Below the pieces are notes generated by a model. It was given only the letters and a program-made list of their open reading frames with translations, did not search any database and was not told the DNA's origin. From Polynucleobacter sp. (GTDB taxonomy: Bacteria > Pseudomonadota > Gammaproteobacteria > Burkholderiales > Burkholderiaceae): DNA of 6,772 nt. Positions 1 to 6,176 of this stretch are shown in pieces; position 1 is the first letter of the stretch, and each line of letters begins with the position of its first letter. Where the stretch lies: positions 1-6,772 of the forward strand of contig JAGVCB010000003.1 in the NCBI GenBank assembly GCA_020059445.1, in the 5' to 3' direction. The translations under genes were made by a program, and so were the position numbers.

Positions 1-995
1 AAACAGAAGAAAATAATCGCTAATGCATACATCAAAATATATACAGGCTGACCTGGTGACAAAGTTGCCGCCAAATCTTTAATAAATAAAGTCACTGAAC
101 TGGTTGTTTCGCCAGCCGTAAACCATCCAGCAATAGTTGCTGGGAACAAAATAATAGATGAAGCAAAAATTGGAGGAATAACGCCCGCCATGTTTAACTT
201 CAACGGCAAGTGAGATGCTTGTCCGCCATAAATCTTATTGCCAACTTGACGTTTGGCATAGTTAACCAACACACGTCGCTGGCCACGCTCAACAAACACC
301 ACGAAATAAGTTACTGCGATAACGATCGCAACAATCAAAATAGCTGAAAGTGCGCTCATTGAACCTGTTCTTACCAATTCAAATAAACCGCCCAATGCAC
401 CAGGTAAGCCTGCTGCAATACCACCGAAGATGATGATTGAAATACCGTTGCCCAAACCACGCTCTGTGATTTGTTCACCCAACCACATCAAGAACATTGT
501 GCCTGCCACAAGAGTGATCACAGTGTTCATGCGGAAAGTAAAGCCTGGGTCAATCACCAATCCTGCTTGTGCTTCTAAGGCAATCGCAATGCCAAGCGCT
601 TGGAATGTTGCCAATACCAAAGTCGCATAACGTGTGTACTGCGTGATTTTTCTTTGTCCTGCCTGACCATCCTTTTTCATTGCTTCCAATGTTGGAAGAA
701 CGATGGTCAATAACTGCATGATGATCGATGCAGAAATGTAAGGCATGATTCCAAGTGCGAACACCGTGAATCTTGAAAGTGCTCCACCTGAGAAAAGGTT
801 GAACATGCCAAGAATTCCACCACTTTGACTATCAAATAATTGAGCCAACTGGTCAGGGTCGATACCTGGAACAGGAATATGTGCGCCAATGCGGAAAACC
901 AACAAAGCCAAAACCAAGAAAATCAAGCGACGACGTAAGTCGGCGAACTTGCTTCCTGATTTCATGCTAGAGAGGTTTGGAGATGCAATGGCCAT
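1..995 (-). CDS. secY: Protein translocase channel subunit SecY (3' end beyond window)
   Basis: SecY is the pore-forming subunit of the SecYEG translocon in the inner membrane. It passes unfolded preproteins driven by SecA and inserts membrane proteins from translating ribosomes. The frame is open from the ATG at 995 to the window edge and gives 331 residues; E. coli SecY has about 443, so roughly the last quarter is missing. Visible in order are TM1 (about 24-42), the plug and glycine-rich turn (59-73), the first family signature with [13 protein letters not shown] (82-94), the second signature with [16 protein letters not shown] (172-187), and the basic cytoplasmic loop with [16 protein letters not shown] (235-250), which leads into the conserved [13 protein letters not shown] segment (268-280). 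The sequence ends within a hydrophobic helix near residue 318. The start fits the family N-terminus. It lies 13 bp after rplO, with AAGAG spanning the rplO stop as ribosome-binding site. It is co-transcribed with the spc ribosomal genes, as in other proteobacteria. Confidence 0.98.
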   Translation of the reverse strand, partial: MAIASPNLSSMKSGSKFADLRRRLIFLVLALLVFRIGAHIPVPGIDPDQLAQLFDSQSGGILGMFNLFSGGALSRFTVFALGIMPYISASIIMQLLTIVLPTLEAMKKDGQAGQRKITQYTRYATLVLATFQALGIAIALEAQAGLVIDPGFTFRMNTVITLVAGTMFLMWLGEQITERGLGNGISIIIFGGIAAGLPGALGGLFELVRTGSMSALSAILIVAIVIAVTYFVVFVERGQRRVLVNYAKRQVGNKIYGGQASHLPLKLNMAGVIPPIFASSIILFPATIAGWFTAGETTSSVTLFIKDLAATLSPGQPVYILMYALAIIFFC

Positions 996-1008
996 TAAGT
1001 ATTAACTC

Positions 1009-1449
1009 TTAAGCTGCTTCAACAAATTTGCCACCAGCAGCTTCAACAGCAGCTTTAGCACCTGCAGTAGCTAAAATGCCACGCACTGTGATTGCCATTG
1101 ATAACTCACCAGTTTTAATGATTTTTACGCTCTTTGTTAAGCCAGATACCAAGCCACTCTTTTTAAGAGTTACTAGATCAATCTCAGCTAAGCCAAGCTT
1201 TTGCAAATCAGTCAATGTCACTTGACCATCAAACTGTTTGCTCAAAGATACGAAACCACGTTTTGGCAAACGGCGATACAAAGGCATTTGACCGCCCTCG
1301 AATCCGACCTTGTGGAAACCACCTGAACGAGATTTTTGACCTTTGTGTCCACGGCCAGCAGTTTTGCCTAAGCCTGAGCCAATACCGCGACCCACACGAC
1401 GCTTGGCGTGCTTAGCACCTTCTGCAGGTTTAATTTTATTGAGTTCCAT
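1009..1449 (-). CDS. rplO: 50S ribosomal protein L15
   Basis: L15 is a late-assembling large-subunit protein that binds 23S rRNA. The 146 residues are complete and match the usual bacterial length of about 144. The N-terminal half is the typical Gly/Arg/Lys-rich extended tail (about residues 15-45, with [21 protein letters not shown]) that threads into rRNA. The C-terminal globular part carries the L15 signature region with [20 protein letters not shown] (about 108-127), ending in AAVEAAGG. The ATG is preceded by AGGGAT at normal spacing, 16 bp after rpmD. Its position between rpmD and secY is the standard spc order. Confidence 0.98.
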   Translation of the reverse strand: MELNKIKPAEGAKHAKRRVGRGIGSGLGKTAGRGHKGQKSRSGGFHKVGFEGGQMPLYRRLPKRGFVSLSKQFDGQVTLTDLQKLGLAEIDLVTLKKSGLVSGLTKSVKIIKTGELSMAITVRGILATAGAKAAVEAAGGKFVEAA

Positions 1450-1465
1450 AATCTATCCCTAAGTA

Positions 1466-1642
1466 TTACTTGATGACTTTGACCAAGTAAGACACTTTGT
1501 TAATCATGCCGCGAACTGATGGCGTGTCTTGCAATTCAGAAACAGAATTCACGCGACGCAAGCCTAAGCCACGTACTGTTGCGCGATGATCTTCACGTGT
1601 AGCAATCAAGCTACGTACTAATTGAATTTTTACTGTGCTCAT
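1466..1642 (-). CDS. rpmD: 50S ribosomal protein L30
   Basis: L30 is a small 23S rRNA-binding protein of the large subunit. Translating the minus strand from the ATG at 1642 to the TAA at 1466-1468 gives 58 residues, the normal size for short bacterial L30. It begins [20 protein letters not shown] and continues with the family core [34 protein letters not shown]. The Thr-Val-Arg-Gly-Leu-Gly-Leu-Arg segment and the closing hydrophobic/basic strand are diagnostic. GGAAG lies 6 nt before the start. It fills the gap between rpsE (17 bp upstream) and rplO (16 bp downstream) exactly where L30 belongs. Because it is so short it is easily missed by ORF length cut-offs. Confidence 0.97.
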   Translation of the reverse strand: MSTVKIQLVRSLIATREDHRATVRGLGLRRVNSVSELQDTPSVRGMINKVSYLVKVIK

Positions 1643-1659
1643 ATTTATCTTCCAGGCGA

Positions 1660-2178
1660 TTAACCTAGGATCTCCTCTACAGACTTACCACGCTTAGCAG
1701 CGATCTCTGAAGGAGTGCTCATTTTGCGTAAGCCATCCAAAGTTGCACGAACCATATTGTATGGATTGGTTGAACCAAGTGATTTTGCAACCACGTTAGT
1801 AATACCCATCACATCAAACACTGCACGCATAGGGCCACCGGCAATAACGCCAGTACCGTCTTTAGCTGGTGAAATCAAAACGCGTGATGCGCCATGCTGG
1901 CCAACAACTGTGTGCTGCAATGTGCCACTGCGTAAAGAAACTTTGAACATCTTGCGACGTGCTTCGTCCATCGCTTTTTGTACAGCTACAGGCACTTCTT
2001 TTGACTTGCCCTTACCCATACCGATGCCGCCATCGCCATCACCAACCACTGTTAGTGCAGCAAAACCGAGAATACGACCACCTTTAACAACTTTGGTCAC
2101 TCGGTTAATAGCGATCATCTTTTCGCGTAGACCATCATCACGCTCTTCAGATTGAACTTTATTTTGCATCTTTGCCAT
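1660..2178 (-). CDS. rpsE: 30S ribosomal protein S5
   Basis: S5 binds the 30S body near the neck, contributes to decoding accuracy and forms part of the mRNA entry site. The 172 residues cover the double-stranded-RNA-binding-like N-terminal domain. This holds [15 protein letters not shown] (about 25-39), followed by the loop [20 protein letters not shown]. The C-terminal domain follows with [19 protein letters not shown] and [16 protein letters not shown], ending in [13 protein letters not shown]. The loop around the KGGR motif, where spectinomycin-resistance changes map in other bacteria, shows no deletion. The ATG has AAGGAAAT just upstream and lies 23 bp after rplR. Confidence 0.98.
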   Translation of the reverse strand: MAKMQNKVQSEERDDGLREKMIAINRVTKVVKGGRILGFAALTVVGDGDGGIGMGKGKSKEVPVAVQKAMDEARRKMFKVSLRSGTLQHTVVGQHGASRVLISPAKDGTGVIAGGPMRAVFDVMGITNVVAKSLGSTNPYNMVRATLDGLRKMSTPSEIAAKRGKSVEEILG

Positions 2179-2201
2179 ATTATTTCCTTGAGCCTTCGCG
2201 A

Positions 2202-2558
2202 TCAGAACTTAAGGCCGGCTTCACGCGCAGCCTCTGCCAACGCTTTCACGCGGCCATGGTAACGGAAACCAGCACGGTCAAATGCTACTTCTGTAACACC
2301 TGCCTTGATGGCACGTTCAGCAATAGTTTTACCAACATGCTGAGCTGCAGCACTGTTACCACCATTACCGTTCAATGCTTTTTTGATGTCTGCTTCCATA
2401 GTTGAAGCAGCAGCAAGAACTGTGGTGCCATCTGTGCTGTAAAGCTGAGCAACGATATGCTGGTTAGAACGATAAATCGTCAAACGATGAGCCAATTGTT
2501 CCGCAATTCTGATGCGGGTTTGGCGTGCGCGGCGAACTCGTGTTTCATTTTTGTTCAT
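2202..2558 (-). CDS. rplR: 50S ribosomal protein L18
   Basis: L18 binds 5S rRNA together with L5 and anchors it to the central protuberance of the 50S subunit. The 118 residues match the usual 117-120. The Arg-rich N-terminus ([12 protein letters not shown], about 7-18) is the disordered 5S-binding tail. The core includes [16 protein letters not shown] (about 24-39), and the protein ends with the diagnostic [26 protein letters not shown]. The central loop [11 protein letters not shown] is slightly glycine/asparagine-rich, within normal family variation. It begins 12 bp after rplF, with GGGGTT as a modest ribosome-binding site. Confidence 0.98.
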   Translation of the reverse strand: MNKNETRVRRARQTRIRIAEQLAHRLTIYRSNQHIVAQLYSTDGTTVLAAASTMEADIKKALNGNGGNSAAAQHVGKTIAERAIKAGVTEVAFDRAGFRYHGRVKALAEAAREAGLKF

Positions 2559-2570
2559 ATCTAACCCCGA

Positions 2571-3104
2571 TTACTTCTTCTTGGTTTCTTTGAGGCGAAC
2601 CACTTCATCAACATAACGAACACCTTTGCCTTTGTATGGCTCTGGTGGACGGTATGCGCGAACTTCTGCGGCTACCTGGCCAACTTGCTGCTTGTTGGCG
2701 CCTTTAATAATGATCTCAGTTTGTGATGGAGTTTCTGCCTTAACACCTGCTGGCAAATCATGAATCACATCATGTGAGAAACCTAATTGCAATTTCAATG
2801 CGTTGCCTTGTACAGAAGCACGGTAACCAACGCCCACCAAGCTAAGCTTGCGCTCAAAGCCTGTTGTTACGCCTTTAACCATGTTGCTCACCAAAGCACG
2901 TGTTGTGCCTGACAAAGCATTTGATTCTGCTGACTCGTCATTGCAAACAACTTGTAATACGCCATCCTTTTGTTGCAAACCAACGAGTGGGTGCAATGTA
3001 TGAGATAACGAACCCAATGGGCCTTTTACAGTTACTTGGTTTGCTGCGATTTGAACTTCTGCGCCTTTTGGCAACTCAATAGGGCTTTTACCGACTCTAG
3101 ACAT
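2571..3104 (-). CDS. rplF: 50S ribosomal protein L6
   Basis: L6 is a two-domain protein at the base of the L7/L12 stalk near the GTPase centre. It contacts the sarcin-ricin region of 23S rRNA. The 177 residues are the normal length. It starts with the conserved [14 protein letters not shown]. Domain 1 runs to about residue 80, where the usual [17 protein letters not shown] linker appears. Domain 2 carries [21 protein letters not shown] and ends with the family signature [11 protein letters not shown] (about 153-163) and a Lys-rich tail. A strong GGGGGAA precedes the ATG, in the 14-bp gap after rpsH. Confidence 0.98.
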   Translation of the reverse strand: MSRVGKSPIELPKGAEVQIAANQVTVKGPLGSLSHTLHPLVGLQQKDGVLQVVCNDESAESNALSGTTRALVSNMVKGVTTGFERKLSLVGVGYRASVQGNALKLQLGFSHDVIHDLPAGVKAETPSQTEIIIKGANKQQVGQVAAEVRAYRPPEPYKGKGVRYVDEVVRLKETKKK

Positions 3105-3118
3105 CTTCGTTCCCCCAA

Positions 3119-3514
3119 TTAAGCTACGTAGCAGATGACTTCGCCACCCACGCCAATGGCGCGAGCTTTACGATCTGTCATCACGCCTTGTGGCGTAGAA
3201 ATGATTGCAACACCTAGACCGTCCAAAACCTTTGGAATGTCATGGCGACCTTTGTAGATACGCAAACCAGGTGTTGATACGCGTTGAATGCGCTCAATAA
3301 CCGGACGGCCTGCGTAGTACTTTAGGCTGATATTTAATACAGGTTTAGCCGCTTCTCCAGCAATTTCAAAGCTATCGATATAACCTTCGTCTTTTAGAAC
3401 GTTGGCAATCGCTACCTTGAGCTTGGAAGAAGGCATGGCGACGCTCGTCTTCTGTACCGCTTGCGCGTTACGAATTCTCGTCAGCATGTCGGCGATTGGA
3501 TCGCTGATACTCAT
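3119..3514 (-). CDS. rpsH: 30S ribosomal protein S8
   Basis: S8 is a primary 16S rRNA-binding protein of the 30S platform and binds helix 21. In E. coli it also represses the spc operon by binding its own mRNA near the rplE start. The 131 residues are complete. The N-terminus is the typical [17 protein letters not shown]. The C-terminal RNA-binding domain has the family signature with [21 protein letters not shown] (about 106-126), whose Ser-Thr-Pro-Gln-Gly turn contacts RNA. A clear AGGAGAA lies before the ATG, 23 bp after rpsN. S8 is the first candidate if the operon is autoregulated as in enterobacteria; I could not identify its operator here. Confidence 0.98.
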   Translation of the reverse strand: MSISDPIADMLTRIRNAQAVQKTSVAMPSSKLKVAIANVLKDEGYIDSFEIAGEAAKPVLNISLKYYAGRPVIERIQRVSTPGLRIYKGRHDIPKVLDGLGVAIISTPQGVMTDRKARAIGVGGEVICYVA

Positions 3515-3537
3515 GTGTTCTCCTAATCTTTCGCCGC

Positions 3538-3843
3538 TTACCAGCTGGCCTTGGTTACACCAGGGATCTCGCCACGGAAGGCGATTTCACGGATTTTGCT
3601 ACGGGCCAAGCCGAACTTGCGGAACGTGCCGCGTGGACGGCCAGTTAATGCACAGCGATTACGCTGGCGAGTTGGACTTGCGTTACGTGGAAGCTGTTGT
3701 AACTTCAAACGAGCTTCATAACGTTCTTCTTCGCTCTTAGAGACGTCATCAATAATCGCTTTTAACTCTGCACGCTTAGCAGCATACTTTGCGACAGTCT
3801 TGGTGCGCTTCTTTTCGCGTTCAATCAATGCTAATTTAGCCAC
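3538..3843 (-). CDS. rpsN: 30S ribosomal protein S14, zinc-free type, GTG start
   Basis: S14 sits in the head of the 30S subunit beside S3 and S10. At 101 residues it is the long zinc-independent form. The CxxC pairs of the short zinc form are absent; only one Cys is present, in [14 protein letters not shown] (about 60-73). The C-terminal core [26 protein letters not shown] is diagnostic. The start codon is GTG (3841-3843), fixed by the family N-terminus [12 protein letters not shown] and by AAGAGGT a few bases upstream, which overlaps the rplE stop region. The gap after rplE is only 9 bp, so translational coupling to rplE is plausible. Confidence 0.97.
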   Translation of the reverse strand: MAKLALIEREKKRTKTVAKYAAKRAELKAIIDDVSKSEEERYEARLKLQQLPRNASPTRQRNRCALTGRPRGTFRKFGLARSKIREIAFRGEIPGVTKASW

Positions 3844-3852
3844 GATGACCTC

Positions 3853-4395
3853 TTAATTGCGGAATGGGAATTTAAACGCTGCTAACAAAGCTTTTGCTTC
3901 ATCATCAGTTTTAGCTGTAGTGGTAATGCTGATATTTAATCCACGTAGTGAGTCGATTTTGTCGTACTCAATTTCAGGGAAAATGATCTGCTCTTTAACA
4001 CCAATGTTGTAGTTACCACGACCGTCAAATGCTTTACCAGAGATACCGCGGAAATCGCGTACACGTGGCAATGCAACGGTAATAAAACGATCTAGGAATT
4101 CATACATTGTTTGGCCACGCAAAGTAACCATTGCACCAATTGGGTAACCTTGACGGATTTTGAAACCCGCAATAGCTTTACGCGCTTTAGTAACAACAGG
4201 CTTTTGACCAGCGATCTTTGTTAGATCGCCAACTGCGTGTTCAATAATTTTCTTATCATTCACCGCTTCGCCCAAGCCCATGTTCAATGTGATCTTGGTG
4301 ATGCGCGGTACTTCCATAACAGATTTGTAACCGAATTTCTTCATCAAATCGGCTGCAACTTTTTCTTTATAGAAGCTGTGTAAACGTGTTGACAT
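3853..4395 (-). CDS. rplE: 50S ribosomal protein L5
   Basis: L5 binds 5S rRNA and 23S rRNA in the central protuberance and contacts P-site tRNA and S13 across the subunit interface. The 180 residues match the standard 178-180. Visible blocks are [22 protein letters not shown] (residues about 28-49), the signature region with [24 protein letters not shown], the [17 protein letters not shown] helix and the closing [29 protein letters not shown] block. It begins 17 bp after rplX behind a clear GAGGAT. In E. coli the region around this start codon is the S8 repressor site. Confidence 0.98.
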   Translation of the reverse strand: MSTRLHSFYKEKVAADLMKKFGYKSVMEVPRITKITLNMGLGEAVNDKKIIEHAVGDLTKIAGQKPVVTKARKAIAGFKIRQGYPIGAMVTLRGQTMYEFLDRFITVALPRVRDFRGISGKAFDGRGNYNIGVKEQIIFPEIEYDKIDSLRGLNISITTTAKTDDEAKALLAAFKFPFRN

Positions 4396-4412
4396 ATTTA
4401 GTTATCCTCGTC

Positions 4413-4721
4413 TTAGGCAGCGATTACAGCGCCAGTTGTCTTGAGGTAGCGAACCTTCTTGCCGTCAGCCACTTTGATGCCAACGCGTGAAGGTTTGCCG
4501 TTTGCGTCAACCAATGCAACATTAGATGCTTGGATTGGCATAGTCTTATCAACTACACCACCAGTTGCACCTGTCGATGGGTTTGGTTTAACGTTTTTCT
4601 TGTACACATTAACGCCATCAACGAGTAATTTACCCTCGAGGATTTCAGTCACTGTGCCTTTTTTTCCTTTATCACGACCAGTAATAACAACTACTTGATC
4701 GCCTTTACGAATCTTGTTCAT
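4413..4721 (-). CDS. rplX: 50S ribosomal protein L24
   Basis: L24 is an assembly initiator that binds the 5' domain of 23S rRNA and lies near the exit of the peptide tunnel. The 102 residues are complete. The N-terminal KOW motif is clear: [23 protein letters not shown] (about residues 5-27). It is followed by the L24 segment [22 protein letters not shown] (about 34-55), and the protein ends in a short basic strand with [15 protein letters not shown] precedes the ATG in a 9-bp gap after rplN, so the two are probably translationally coupled. Confidence 0.98.
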   Translation of the reverse strand: MNKIRKGDQVVVITGRDKGKKGTVTEILEGKLLVDGVNVYKKNVKPNPSTGATGGVVDKTMPIQASNVALVDANGKPSRVGIKVADGKKVRYLKTTGAVIAA

Positions 4722-4730
4722 ATCGACCCC

Positions 4731-5099
4731 TTAAATAACTTCTGGCGCGAGAGAAACGATTTTCATGAAGCGTTCAGTACGCAATTCGCGTGTTACTGGC
4801 CCGAAAATACGTGTACCAATTGGCTCTAATTTTGCATTAAGCAAAACAGCCGCATTGGAATCAAATTTGATCAGTGAACCGTCTGGACGACGTACACCCT
4901 TGGCAGTGCGAACCACCACGGCGTTATAAATATCACCTTTTTTAACACGACCACGCGGAGCGGCGTCTTTAACCGTCACTTTAATAATGTCACCAATACT
5001 GGCGTAACGGCGTTTTGAACCACCGAGCACCTTGATGCACAATACTTCGCGGGCACCGGTGTTATCGGCAACCTCTAGTCTGCTTTCAGTTTGAATCAT
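4731..5099 (-). CDS. rplN: 50S ribosomal protein L14, first gene of the spc operon
   Basis: L14 is a five-stranded barrel at the subunit interface. It binds 23S rRNA, contacts 16S rRNA and is the docking site of the silencing factor RsfS. The 122 residues are exactly the usual length. The sequence opens [19 protein letters not shown] and contains [17 protein letters not shown], the signature region [19 protein letters not shown] (about 48-66), [21 protein letters not shown] and the terminal [13 protein letters not shown] block. The ATG at 5099 follows GGGGAU with 8 nt between the G-run and the start. It lies 179 bp after rpsQ, which places a promoter and a structured leader directly before it. 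The sequence closely resembles Burkholderiales L14. Confidence 0.99.
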   Translation of the reverse strand: MIQTESRLEVADNTGAREVLCIKVLGGSKRRYASIGDIIKVTVKDAAPRGRVKKGDIYNAVVVRTAKGVRRPDGSLIKFDSNAAVLLNAKLEPIGTRIFGPVTRELRTERFMKIVSLAPEVI

Positions 5100-5125
5100 C
5101 TTTTTATCCCCAACTTGAGCGCCAT
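5096..5125 (-). other. Possible 9-codon leader ORF overlapping the rplN start
   Basis: An ATG at 5125 opens a frame encoding MALKLGIKR. Its TGA shares bases with the rplN start (ATGA, 5099-5096), an arrangement typical of translational coupling. No convincing ribosome-binding site precedes the upstream ATG (bases before it read ACTGATTGCCT), so it may well be chance. Confidence 0.2.
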
Positions 5126-5150
5126 AGGCAATCAGTCTTGGTTCCGTTGA

Positions 5151-5178
5151 GGGACCCTTATCTTGCGATAAAAATCCC
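5151..5178 (-). repeat. 12-bp GCAA-tetraloop hairpin in the spc leader
   Basis: In the minus-strand RNA, GGGAUUUUUAUC (5178-5167) and GAUAAGGGUCCC (5162-5151) pair along all 12 positions around a GCAA loop (5166-5163), a GNRA tetraloop closed by C-G. Nine pairs are Watson-Crick and the three central ones are consecutive U-G wobbles. In the opposite-strand RNA those three become C-A mismatches, so the uninterrupted stem is specific to the sense transcript. No T-run follows. Confidence 0.7.
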
Positions 5179-5202
5179 GGATTAATACTTCTGAATCAAT
5201 TA

Positions 5203-5227
5203 CTTTCCAGCATACGTCGCTGGAAAG
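5203..5227 (-). repeat. Perfect 9-bp hairpin at the predicted 5' end of the spc leader
   Basis: On the minus strand CTTTCCAGC (5227-5219) pairs perfectly with GCTGGAAAG (5211-5203) around a 7-nt loop, GACGTAT. It starts within a few bases of the predicted transcription start. It is followed by TAATTGATTC, without a T-run, so it is not a terminator. A stem at the very 5' end could protect the mRNA from 5'-end-dependent decay or serve as a protein site. Confidence 0.7.
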
Positions 5228-5233
5228 CCCTCT

Positions 5234-5262
5234 ACTATAACAGGCTAAATTACTTCTTACAA
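5234..5262 (-). promoter_or_regulatory. Predicted sigma70-type promoter of the spc operon
   Basis: Read on the minus strand, a -35 element TTGTAA (5262-5257) is followed by a 17-bp spacer and a -10 element TATAGT (5239-5234). A TG one base before the -10 makes it an extended -10. The 18 bases upstream (5280-5263) are A-rich and could act as an UP element. Transcription would start around 5229-5226, giving a leader of about 128 nt before rplN. In E. coli the spc promoter lies at this same position between rpsQ and rplN. Position and sequence agree; activity is not tested. Confidence 0.85.
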
Positions 5263-5269
5263 GCCTGTT
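5239..5269. repeat. Inverted repeat spanning the promoter spacer
   Basis: A perfect 8-bp inverted repeat, AACAGGCT (5269-5262 on minus) and AGCCTGTT (5246-5239), is separated by 15 bases. Its arms end on the first base of the -35 and the first base of the -10 of the predicted spc promoter, so the symmetry frames the promoter spacer. It could be an operator or a hairpin. On the plus strand the same repeat is followed by a T-rich run, covered separately. Confidence 0.7.
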
Positions 5270-5280
5270 TTTGTTTGTTT
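5239..5280 (+). terminator. Possible antisense-direction intrinsic terminator
   Basis: On the plus strand the 8-bp stem AACAGGCT / AGCCTGTT (loop 15 nt) is followed at once by TTTGTTTGTTT, reaching to 5280. That is a hairpin plus interrupted U-tract, arranged to stop RNA polymerase moving against the operon before it enters rpsQ. The loop is long and the stem has only four G-C pairs, so termination would be moderate at best. In the sense direction the stem is followed by ATAGTAGAGG, with no T-tract, so it does not look like a terminator for the S10 operon. Confidence 0.35.
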
Positions 5281-5551
5281 AAGCAGCTTTCGCAGCTTCA
5301 ACTAAACGTGTCACAACCCATGACTTGCTGCGTGAAATTGGCTTTGACTCTGAAATCTCAACCGTATCACCATCTTTGTACTGGTTTGTTTCATCGTGAG
5401 CATGGTATTTCTTTGATTTAGCAACATATTTGCCATACAAAGGATGCTTAACACGACGCTCAACCAATACAGTCACAGTTTTTTGCATTTTGTCGCTCAC
5501 TACGCGACCGATCAAGGTGCGGCGCAATGATTTTTTTGTAGTTTCAGTCAT
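5279..5551 (-). CDS. rpsQ: 30S ribosomal protein S17, last gene of the S10 operon
   Basis: S17 is a primary binder of the 5' domain of 16S rRNA, with an OB-fold core. The 90 residues begin [25 protein letters not shown]. The core carries [26 protein letters not shown] and the family signature [13 protein letters not shown] (about 61-73). The ATG overlaps the rpmC stop by one base (TAATG), so translation is probably coupled to L29. The TAA at 5279-5281 ends the S10 operon. No hairpin followed by a T-tract is seen in the sense direction, so read-through into rplN is likely. Confidence 0.98.
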   Translation of the reverse strand: MTETTKKSLRRTLIGRVVSDKMQKTVTVLVERRVKHPLYGKYVAKSKKYHAHDETNQYKDGDTVEISESKPISRSKSWVVTRLVEAAKAA

Positions 5552-5742
5552 TATTTGCTCGCTTTCTGGGCAATAACAGTTTTTACACGAGCGATGTCGC
5601 GCTTTACTTTGCCGAGTTGGCTTGTATCTGAAAGCTGCTGAGTGCCCTTTTGCATACGCAATTTAAATTGGGCCTTGAGCAACTCAGATAGCTCTTGGTT
5701 TAAAGATTTAACGTCTTTGGCGTTCAAATCGGAAGCTTTCAT
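5551..5742 (-). CDS. rpmC: 50S ribosomal protein L29
   Basis: L29 is a small two-helix protein near the peptide tunnel exit, beside L23, at the docking site for trigger factor and SRP. The 63 residues are normal. They form helix 1 with [18 protein letters not shown] (about 14-31), a Gln/Thr/Ser-rich turn, and helix 2 with the family signature [19 protein letters not shown] (about 42-60). The start is 15 bp after rplP, with GGGAC upstream. Its stop overlaps the rpsQ start by one base. Confidence 0.97.
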   Translation of the reverse strand: MKASDLNAKDVKSLNQELSELLKAQFKLRMQKGTQQLSDTSQLGKVKRDIARVKTVIAQKASK

Positions 5743-5757
5743 TTTGTCCCGTCCAAA

Positions 5758-6174
5758 TTAGGCGCCAAGCTGGCGCACAACAAATGTAGTTTGAATTGGC
5801 AACTTAGCAGCAGCAAGTCTAAAAGCCTCGCGCGCCAATACTTCGTCAACACCATCCATCTCATATAAAACTTTACCTGGTTGGATTTCAGCTACGTAGT
5901 ACTCTGGGTTACCTTTACCGTTACCCATACGAACTTCTGCAGGCTTCTGAGAAATTGGCTTATCTGGGAAAATGCGGATCCAAATACGACCGCCACGCTT
6001 AATGTGACGAGTCATAGCACGACGTGCTGACTCAATTTGACGCGCTGTTAATCGACCACGACCAACTGCTTTCAAACCAAAGTCACCGAATGCTACGCTG
6101 CTGCCACGTGTGGCAACACCAGTATTACGGCCTTTTTGTTCCTTACGGTACTTACGACGTTTTGGTTGCAACAT
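5758..6174 (-). CDS. rplP: 50S ribosomal protein L16
   Basis: L16 is essential for the peptidyl-transferase centre. It contacts the A-site tRNA elbow and helps organise late 50S assembly. The 138 residues begin [16 protein letters not shown]. The two family signatures are present: [15 protein letters not shown] (59-73) and [14 protein letters not shown] (82-95). Arg82 aligns with E. coli Arg81, the arginine hydroxylated in that species; whether it is modified here is unknown. The start is only 2 bp after the rpsC stop, and its GGAGAA ribosome-binding site lies inside the end of rpsC, so translation is probably coupled. Confidence 0.98.
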   Translation of the reverse strand: MLQPKRRKYRKEQKGRNTGVATRGSSVAFGDFGLKAVGRGRLTARQIESARRAMTRHIKRGGRIWIRIFPDKPISQKPAEVRMGNGKGNPEYYVAEIQPGKVLYEMDGVDEVLAREAFRLAAAKLPIQTTFVVRQLGA

Positions 6175-6176
6175 AA

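Larger units (their letters stand above)
5100..5227 (-). promoter_or_regulatory. Predicted structured 5' leader of the spc mRNA
   Basis: This is the untranslated stretch from the predicted start of transcription to the rplN ATG, about 128 nt. It contains two strong hairpins (5227-5203 and 5178-5151) and a segment at 5152-5146 complementary to the rplN ribosome-binding site at 5114-5108. No family of r-protein leader is recognised by eye. The first gene downstream encodes L14; S8, the known spc repressor in E. coli, is encoded further along. The structure is read from the bases; a regulatory role is inferred. Confidence 0.5.

Noticed and set aside
430..630. Plus-strand frame of 66 codons within secY
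   Set aside because: Antisense to the SecY membrane segments; composition merely mirrors the hydrophobic codons of the true gene.
707..889. 60-codon minus-strand frame inside secY in another reading frame
   Set aside because: Overlaps conserved SecY residues 36-96 in a shifted frame; no frameshift is needed because SecY itself reads through intact.
1715..2155. 146-codon open frame on the plus strand opposite rpsE
   Set aside because: It lies entirely antisense to an intact S5 gene, has no recognisable domain or ribosome-binding site, and its length is explained by codon bias of the real gene.
3402..3740. 112-codon plus-strand frame across rpsH and rpsN
   Set aside because: It crosses the gap between two intact conserved genes in antisense and encodes no recognisable protein, so it is a shadow frame.
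4370..4420. S8 repressor site near the rplE start, as in E. coli
   Set aside because: I looked for a helix-21-like stem around the rplX-rplE junction and found no convincing pairing; a structural alignment could still reveal one, so it is not annotated.
5203..5227. 9-bp hairpin read as an S10-operon terminator
   Set aside because: No T-run follows on the minus strand, and it lies downstream of the predicted spc promoter.
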